Under the pieces are notes generated by a model. The model was not told the DNA's origin. It saw only the letters and a list, made by a program, of their open reading frames with translations, and searched no databases. From contig UQUH01000002.1 of assembly GCA_900544245.1 (NCBI GenBank), forward strand, positions 1-64,000: DNA of 64,000 nt. The letters are read 5' to 3'. Positions within the stretch are counted from its first letter, which is position 1, and every line of letters begins with the position of its first letter. Made by a program: the position numbers and the translations under genes. The DNA comes from an uncultured Coriobacteriaceae bacterium (GTDB lineage: Bacteria; Actinomycetota; Coriobacteriia; Coriobacteriales; QAMH01). Of the stretch, positions 58,786 to 64,000 are shown in pieces.

Positions 58786-60132
58786 CTAAAGCTGACGAAG
58801 CAGCCGGTCTATGCGCGATTGAATTCCCGCGCATATCGCATCGAGTCTTCTGGCAAGGGCAGGATTGAGCGCTAGGATTTCTCGCGCCTCTTCGACAAAG
58901 CCATCAAGCGCGGTTGGATCTAGCCAGGTCAGGTCATTCACCAGCCTGAACTGCCTATTTGAATCATCATAGAAGGGCTTCGTGCTGAATCTCCATTTTC
59001 CAGCGCGGAGTGGCTCGTCGCTAACGTCGCACCACAAACTGCTGCCGGAATCGAACAGCGGTGCTGGCCTGCATTCCAGAGTCTCGACATCGCGGATGAT
59101 TCCAAAATTGCGCCAATGCCGGTCGTGGTTTGCGAGGAGATCATCACACACGATCATTTTATCCAACATGTCGGCAGCGTTATCGATGCCGATAGTTGCG
59201 CAGCAATCCACATAATGCTGGTAGTCATTGAAATGGTTCGGCTTGCGTTTCAGCTGCCTTACTGCAAAAGCCGGCACGTACTCCTCGGCACCCGTGAGAA
59301 AATTTTCGCAGCGGCTTACCATGCCGTTTGATGTCTGCACGAGGTCATAGGATACGAATTCTCCTTCAGTGAGCAAACGCTTGTACAGAGCGGTGGCAAC
59401 CGCCTCATTGTAGGCTTCTTGTCCCAGGGGCCCTGACCCCTTGAGCAGGGCCGTTTTTCCACGTTGGCGAATCCAACGTTTTGGCAGCACGCCATCGGAC
59501 GTGTTGTCGGGAGAATCGAGTCCGACTTCCGACATCCATTCCCACGAATCGTCGCCAGCCTTCAAATCCATGTCGGAAAAGGAGTTATTGAAGAAATTGA
59601 TATCGTCCCAATTGACGTTCATCTCCTCTGGCCGGATCCAGTATTGGTCTGATAGGGAAAGGCCAAGGCTTTCGAAAGGTATTTGCGAAGGATCGTTGAA
59701 TCCAAGTTCACGCAACTTCGTGTCGATGTTGTCACGGGACAGGGGAATGCACCGATGAGACCACCATGCATCCAGGGCTTTCAATGACGCCGACGCGCCT
59801 CTGGGCGAGACAATCGAAAAGGGGGCTCTCGCGTGGTCATAGATTGCGAAGACGCCAAGAAAGCTGTTGGCAGAAAGGCTATAGGTAAAGCCAAGCACCT
59901 CGTGATCTCGATTCATCAGGATATAGCGTCTGGCGTCTGTAGGCGATTGAGCCGACGGTCTTCCTCCCCTGGGCTTGCGTTTTGCCCTTTCCGCAACATC
60001 GCGGCTGTCGATGAGCCACTGGCTCCCGACTTTTTCCGCGCTAAGCGCTCCCGAATGTATCAGCTGGTGAACTCGCCCCACTGAGATTCCAAGTTGTGTC
60101 GCGGCTTCTTTTACGGTGATAGCGGGAGTCAT
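58786..60132 (-). CDS. HipA-like kinase with fused N-terminal helix-turn-helix
   Basis: A 448-residue protein. Residues 1-58 are an excisionase/MerR-like HTH (ITVKEAATQLGISVGRVHQLIHSGALSAEKVGSQWLI). The rest resembles HipA Ser/Thr kinases: ALLKGSGPLGQEAYNEAVA (ATP-binding), CDDLLANHDRHWRNFGII (catalytic loop) and PLFDSGSSLW (metal site). Classical HipBA has a separate HipB antitoxin; none is adjacent, so the DNA-binding role is probably built in. A 17-bp inverted repeat lies in front of its start. The RBS is GAAAGGAG. Confidence 0.85.
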   Translation of the reverse strand: MTPAITVKEAATQLGISVGRVHQLIHSGALSAEKVGSQWLIDSRDVAERAKRKPRGGRPSAQSPTDARRYILMNRDHEVLGFTYSLSANSFLGVFAIYDHARAPFSIVSPRGASASLKALDAWWSHRCIPLSRDNIDTKLRELGFNDPSQIPFESLGLSLSDQYWIRPEEMNVNWDDINFFNNSFSDMDLKAGDDSWEWMSEVGLDSPDNTSDGVLPKRWIRQRGKTALLKGSGPLGQEAYNEAVATALYKRLLTEGEFVSYDLVQTSNGMVSRCENFLTGAEEYVPAFAVRQLKRKPNHFNDYQHYVDCCATIGIDNAADMLDKMIVCDDLLANHDRHWRNFGIIRDVETLECRPAPLFDSGSSLWCDVSDEPLRAGKWRFSTKPFYDDSNRQFRLVNDLTWLDPTALDGFVEEAREILALNPALARRLDAICAGIQSRIDRLLRQL

Positions 60133-60155
60133 GCTGCGCTCCTTTCGCAGAAATT

Positions 60156-60217
60156 CTAGAAATGATTATAGTATTAATATGATTACGAATTATAAAAAAC
60201 ACTATAAATATTTCTAG
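60156..60217 (-). promoter_or_regulatory. Long symmetric operator upstream of the HTH-HipA gene
   Basis: CTAGAAAT-GAT-TATAGT (60156-60172) and ACTATA-AAT-ATTTCTAG (60201-60217) match as inverted repeats in 15 of 17 positions, separated by 28 AT-rich bp. It is centred about 55 bp before the start, consistent with autoregulation and looping or paired dimers. Confidence 0.7.
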
Positions 60218-60251
60218 GATTCTTGCCTCAGTAGGCGCTGTTATCGTATAG

Positions 60252-60659
60252 GTCTCAAAGTTTTCTCAAGCTCCTAAGAGGACGACGGGCGTGGGGCATG
60301 CGCTGTACGAAGCCCTGGAAGACGCCCTGAGACGCATGGGCATCTTGAGCGCTTACGCCTGCGTGGCATGTCCCAATCCTGACGACGAGCATCTCACCGA
60401 CGCCAGCTCGCGCTTTCACGAGCGGATGGGTTATGCGAAGGTCGGCGAGTTTGCCGACTGCGGCAACAAGTTCGGGCGATGGTACGACATCGCGTGGATG
60501 AAGAAGAATCTGGGGCCTCACGAGTTCGACCCGAAACCGGTCACGCCCTTGATGGCGCAAACCGACATCGTGCTAGGAGATCGCATCCGGGGTTGGGTGC
60601 CCGTCACGGGTCGCGAAGACGTCTGCGTACACTTCGCGCTTCCCATACCAAAAGCCTAA
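60252..60659 (+). pseudogene. N-terminally truncated GNAT acetyltransferase (Pat-like)
   Basis: The open stretch encodes TTGVGHALYEALEDALRRMGILSAYACVA, then SSRFHERMGYAKVGEFADCGNKFGRWYDIAWMKKNLGPH, the second half of a phosphinothricin acetyltransferase-like GNAT, plus a ~45-residue tail. The N-terminal ~90 residues of the fold are missing; an in-frame stop is at 60249-60251. A GTG at 60291 could start a fragment, but that would lack half the acetyl-CoA fold. Confidence 0.65.
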
Positions 60660-60689
60660 TCGGTGATGCAGGATCCTGTGGCGTCAATA

Positions 60690-60785
60690 ATCACAATTTT
60701 AAGGACGAAAAACTGGAAGTTCTCTCATTTTTAAGGACGAAAAATTGAGTATATCCACACTTTTCAGGACGAAGCATGATTGGAA
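60690..60785. repeat. Three direct repeats with exact 32-bp period
   Basis: AGGACGA occurs at 60702, 60734 and 60766. The first two units share ATTTT(T)AAGGACGAAAAA; the third is TTTTCAGGACGAAGCA. The array is AT-rich and lies 130-210 bp before ybaK. It may be a regulator-binding array. Confidence 0.6.
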
Positions 60786-60904
60786 CAGCAAGATCCGACC
60801 TGCATGGAAGTGGCTTCTTGGGGCCTGAAATCCACTCCGCAGATGGCCGCTGTCGCATAAGTCCTCTATCATTCTCGAAGGACAGGATAGAGAGAAGAGG
60901 AGCC

Positions 60905-61375
60905 ATGTCGTTAGAGAGGGCAAAGAGGTATCTCGCCGGATACGGACGTGACGGAGACGTCTTGGAATTCGAGACCTCGAGCGCTACGGTGGAGCTTGCC
61001 GCCCAGGCGGTCGGCTGCGAGCCCGAGCGCATAGCCAAGACGCTTTCGTTTGCCGTGGGCGATCGGGTGGCGCTCGTGGTGTGCGCCGGAGACACGCGCA
61101 TAGCGAATCCGAAGTTCAAGACGCGCTTCGGGTGCAAGGCGAAGATGCTGTCTGCCGACGAGGCGGAGAAACGCATCGGCCATGCCGTCGGTGGCGTGTG
61201 CCCCTTTGGCGTGAAAGACGAGTGCGATGTCTATCTCGACGAGTCCCTGCGCAGGTTCGACATGGTCTATCCGGCGTGCGGAAGTTCCAACAGCGCCATC
61301 GCGTTGACGCCCGATGAGCTGGCGGCGATTGTTCCCAAAAGCGAGTGGGTGGACGTCTGCAAGCTGCCGGAGTGA
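60905..61375 (+). CDS. ybaK: YbaK/EbsC-family Cys-tRNA(Pro) deacylase
   Basis: Hydrolyses mischarged Cys-tRNA(Pro) or related aminoacyl-tRNAs. The 156-residue protein has CEPERIAKTLSFAVGDRVALVVCAGDTRIANPKFK with the essential Lys (AKTL), GGVCPFGVKDECDVYLDESL and AIALTPDELAAI. Its length matches the family. ATG 60905 has GAGGAG upstream, and the longer frame crosses the repeat array. Confidence 0.93.
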   Translation: MSLERAKRYLAGYGRDGDVLEFETSSATVELAAQAVGCEPERIAKTLSFAVGDRVALVVCAGDTRIANPKFKTRFGCKAKMLSADEAEKRIGHAVGGVCPFGVKDECDVYLDESLRRFDMVYPACGSSNSAIALTPDELAAIVPKSEWVDVCKLPE

Positions 61376-61465
61376 GGCACGCCGCCTGTTTCGATTGGCC
61401 TTTCCCGCGCGGCAGTAGGCTAGCCTACGGCTATAGTGTGTGCGTACCAAGACGAAAGCGGTCGC

Positions 61466-62653
61466 GTGAAAGAGCAAAAAGAGAGCATCTGGAGCTTTCC
61501 CTACATCGCGTTGATGGTGGTGAACCTCTTCCAGTCTATGGCCGCGTTCATGGCCAACACCACGCTTCCGGTGTATGCCGATACGCTGGGAGCATCTCCT
61601 TCCGTGGTAGGCATAGTGGTGAGCTCGTTTTCCGTGACGGCATTGCTCACCAGGCCTTTTGCGGGCCCTGCGTTCGACAGCTTCTCGCGCAAGCGCCTGC
61701 TCATGGCATCGCAGTGCATCATATGCGCCTGCATGTTCCTCTACGGTGTGGTGGATTCCCTGCAGGGGCTTGTCATCGTCAGGCTCGTGCACGGCATTGG
61801 GATTGGCTGCAGTGGCCCGCTTGCCATGTCGCTCGTATCGGAGTTCCTTCCAGAATCGAGGTTTGCGAGCGGAATAAGCATCTATGCCCTGGCGCAGTCG
61901 TTCGCGCAGGTGGTCGGTCCGGCAGCGGGATTGTACCTAGTGAATGCCATCGGCTTTTCACCATCCTATTTCCTCGCCGCGGGTTGCCTCCTGGTGGCCA
62001 TTTGCGGTGTCGGGCTCATACGGGAGCCGTATCGGGAGCGTTTGCGCTACGAGCTGAAACTTGATCGTATGTTCGCGCCGGAGGCAGTGGGAAAGGGGGT
62101 CGCCCTGATGCTGCTCGCAACCTCGTTTTCGTGCATGGGCGCCTATGTCGTGCTGTATGGCTATTCCGTGGGAGTTTCCCAGATGGGGGTCTTCTTCATC
62201 GTGTACGCCTTCTGCCTGTTGGGGACGCGCCCCCTATTTGGAAGCATGGCTGACAGGTTTGGTGCGCCGCGCATGCTCGCCGTCGGTATCGCGTTCTTTG
62301 CGGCGTCCTACGTTGCGCTTGCCGTCGCGGACAATCTGGTGGCGTTCATCATCGCCGCGATTTTAGGCTCGGCCGGATTCGGATGCTGCGGTCCGCTGCT
62401 CCAATCCGCCGCGTTGGCCTCCGTGCCCCCATCTCGCCGCGGCGCCGCAAGCAATACCGCCTTCACGGGGCTCGACCTGGGAATGCTCATCGGTCCCATC
62501 ATCGGGGGCATGGTCATAGAGGCTGCGACGCCGATTCTCGGCAGCCAACCCGAGGCGTATTCGCTCATGTGGCTGGCGATGCTCGTACCCGCCATAGGCG
62601 CCTCTCTGATTGTCTTGCGTTGGAATCTGCAGCGTCGGCAGGATATGACATAG
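61466..62653 (+). CDS. MFS transporter (sugar- or drug-type, 12 TM)
   Basis: A 395-residue carrier with twelve helices. Motif A is DSFSRKRLLM between TM2 and TM3, with GSMADRFGAPRML between TM8 and TM9. The start is uncertain: GTG at 61466 is chosen, GTG at 61436 is possible but overlaps a TATAGT promoter-like box and has no RBS. It is ~90 bp after ybaK and ends in a strong terminator. The substrate is not identified. Confidence 0.88.
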   Translation: MKEQKESIWSFPYIALMVVNLFQSMAAFMANTTLPVYADTLGASPSVVGIVVSSFSVTALLTRPFAGPAFDSFSRKRLLMASQCIICACMFLYGVVDSLQGLVIVRLVHGIGIGCSGPLAMSLVSEFLPESRFASGISIYALAQSFAQVVGPAAGLYLVNAIGFSPSYFLAAGCLLVAICGVGLIREPYRERLRYELKLDRMFAPEAVGKGVALMLLATSFSCMGAYVVLYGYSVGVSQMGVFFIVYAFCLLGTRPLFGSMADRFGAPRMLAVGIAFFAASYVALAVADNLVAFIIAAILGSAGFGCCGPLLQSAALASVPPSRRGAASNTAFTGLDLGMLIGPIIGGMVIEAATPILGSQPEAYSLMWLAMLVPAIGASLIVLRWNLQRRQDMT

Positions 62654-62662
62654 TCGCATTAT

Positions 62663-62692
62663 TGGCCGGTATCTCGCATATCGGCCATTTTT
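62663..62692 (+). terminator. Rho-independent terminator after the MFS gene
   Basis: TGGCCG/CGGCCA arms with an inner TAT/ATA pairing, followed by TTTTT. Confidence 0.85.
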
Positions 62693-62779
62693 GTGCGTCG
62701 CGGCGAATCTTAGACTAGTCAGAAAAGCAAAACGCGGTATTGCGGCCCTTTCGGCCAGGCAAGAGGAAAGGCCCGGATT

Positions 62780-64000
62780 ATGAGACCAATGGACTTTGCA
62801 AAGCGCACGGCGGCCAACAAGCTCGTCGACTACCTCTGCGCAGATCCCGAAAACAACATGAGCAAGGTGATGGACAAGATCAACGCCATTTGCCCCGACG
62901 CCCTGTTTCCCGCGCAGCGCGAGGCGTTCACGAAGGTCATGTCCGATCCCGACAACAACATGTACCAGCTCATGATGCGGATCATGGATCTCAACCCCGC
63001 GGTTCGCAACGACATGATCAAGACCGTCCTGGTCGAGTCCAACCTCATAGCGTGGGGCGTACAGGAGAAGATGCGCGAGAAGTATCGCTGCAACATCCCC
63101 TGGGCCATCCTGCTCGATCCCACGAGCGCCTGTAACCTGCACTGCACGGGTTGCTGGGCCGCGGAGTACGGCCACAAGCTCAACCTGAGCTATGACGAGA
63201 TCGACTCCATCATCCGCCAGGGCAAGGAGCTCGGCGTCCACATCTACATCTACACAGGCGGCGAGCCGCTGGTGCGCAAGCACGACCTCATCAAGCTCTG
63301 TGAGGCGCATCCGGATTGCGCGTTTCTATGCTTCACCAACGCCACGCTCATCGACGAGGAGTTCTGTCAGGAGATGATTCGCGTCAAGAACTTTATCCCG
63401 GCTATCTCGGCCGAGGGCGACGAGGCCGCCACCGATGGGCGCAGGGGCGAGGGTACCTACGCCAAGGTGGAGGCCGCTATGGATTTGCTGAACAGCCATG
63501 GGCTGCCCTTTGGCGTCTCCATTTGCTATACCCACGACAACGCGCCTTCCGTGGCAAGCGACGAGTACTTCGACTGGCTCATCGAGAAGGGCGCGCTGTT
63601 CGCCTGGATCTTCACCTACATGCCCGTGGGCAAGGACGCCCCCACCTCTCTCATGCCTACGCCCGAGGATCGCGAGCGCCTCTACCGCTTCAACCGCCGC
63701 ATACGCGAGACCAAGCCCATTCTCACTCTGGATTTCCAGCACGATGGCGAGTTCGTGGGCGGATGCATCGCCGGTGGCAGGCGCTATCTGCACATCAATG
63801 CTGCCGGTGACGTCGAGCCCTGCGTGTTCATACACTATTCGAATGCCAACGTCCGCGAGATGTCGCTGCTCGACTGCCTGCGCTCGCCCATCTTCATGGC
63901 CTACTACGAAGGACAGCCCTTCAACGACAATCTGCTGCGGCCGTGTCCGATGCTCGAGAATCCCGAGTGCATCGAGCACATGGTCGAGGAGACGGGAGCC
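62780..64000 (+). CDS. Radical SAM/SPASM-like protein (3' end outside window)
   Basis: 407 codons are visible and open to the edge. The radical SAM cluster is C118-NLH-C122-TG-C125 after LLDPTSA, followed by YIYTGGEPLVR and FTNATLID. The downstream region has SAEGDEAATDGRRGEGTY, GGCIAGGRRYLHINAAGDVEPCVFIHYSNAN and CPMLENPEC, cysteines typical of SPASM-like auxiliary clusters. The N-terminal ~105 residues form a helical domain unusual for maturases. RBS AGAGGAAAGG is somewhat distant. A role in peptide or cofactor modification is possible; no substrate is visible. Confidence 0.9.
   Translation, partial: MRPMDFAKRTAANKLVDYLCADPENNMSKVMDKINAICPDALFPAQREAFTKVMSDPDNNMYQLMMRIMDLNPAVRNDMIKTVLVESNLIAWGVQEKMREKYRCNIPWAILLDPTSACNLHCTGCWAAEYGHKLNLSYDEIDSIIRQGKELGVHIYIYTGGEPLVRKHDLIKLCEAHPDCAFLCFTNATLIDEEFCQEMIRVKNFIPAISAEGDEAATDGRRGEGTYAKVEAAMDLLNSHGLPFGVSICYTHDNAPSVASDEYFDWLIEKGALFAWIFTYMPVGKDAPTSLMPTPEDRERLYRFNRRIRETKPILTLDFQHDGEFVGGCIAGGRRYLHINAAGDVEPCVFIHYSNANVREMSLLDCLRSPIFMAYYEGQPFNDNLLRPCPMLENPECIEHMVEETGA

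Noticed and set aside
60690..60785. Possible CRISPR mini-array
   Set aside because: A conserved core of only ~17 bp with ~15-bp intervals, degenerate third unit and no cas genes.

Overview
The window is about 64 kb of GC-rich, gene-dense chromosome. It most resembles the gut actinobacterial class Coriobacteriia, probably Eggerthellales (Eggerthella, Slackia or Adlercreutzia type). This rests on several traits seen together: a PknB/FHA/PP2C cell-wall signalling cluster, two soluble molybdopterin oxidoreductase operons with FeS partners, a large ATP-binding LuxR regulator beside an MFS carrier, two 7TM-type sensor proteins with a NarL-like regulator, and many small stress enzymes. The genus is an inference. 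No rRNA, CRISPR array, integrase or intact prophage was seen. The first and last genes are cut by the window edges.

Layout. 1-8.5 kb, minus strand: a second Ser/Thr kinase, FhaA-like, FhaB-like, PP2C phosphatase, a SEDS polymerase fused to a class B penicillin-binding protein, and PknB with PASTA repeats, in that transcription order. 8.5-12.7 kb: tRNA-Leu, a tiny acidic protein, an SDR, a Na+-dependent transporter and acetate kinase. 13-21 kb: Mo enzyme 1 with a ferredoxin subunit, FKBP isomerase, Cys-rich protein, LuxR regulator and MFS carrier, plausibly one catabolic or respiratory module. 21-34.5 kb: ABC-F protein, GNATs, an ABC exporter with its HTH-AbrB regulator, thioredoxin, aldo/keto reductase, NAD(P)HX epimerase, MsrA, a UvrA-like ATPase and a TipA-type MerR regulator. 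34.6-38.7 kb: a three-gene operon of FAD oxidoreductase, Mo enzyme 2 and a four-cluster ferredoxin.

39.4-41.2 kb holds what looks like a minimal genomic element in a tRNA-Gly(CCC) gene. An intact tRNA and a 5'-truncated copy share a 33-bp identical core and bracket one ATPase/DUF4143 gene with two palindromic operators. 41.5-49.1 kb: SDR, GtrA-like protein, a degenerate and an intact membrane histidine kinase translationally coupled to a response regulator, then a hypothetical protein and two lipoproteins. 49.2-50.5 kb is a decay zone, with a frameshifted YafQ-type toxin beside an intact antitoxin and a 5'-truncated EamA transporter. 50.6-56.9 kb: regulators (two TetR, one HxlR), an SRPBCC-like membrane protein, a flavin-type reductase, a nucleotidyltransferase and two tandem polytopic DUF5692-like proteins.

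57-60.2 kb carries the most notable enzymes: a SirTM-type sirtuin (protein ADP-ribosyltransferase class) overlapping a zinc-type macrodomain hydrolase, convergent with a HipA-like kinase that has its own N-terminal DNA-binding domain and a long symmetric operator. The window ends with YbaK, an MFS transporter and a radical SAM protein. Several short dispersed repeats (GGACA-type, GAGACA-type, a TATTCC/GGAATA dyad, 22-bp and 32-bp tandem repeats) occupy the gaps between genes.
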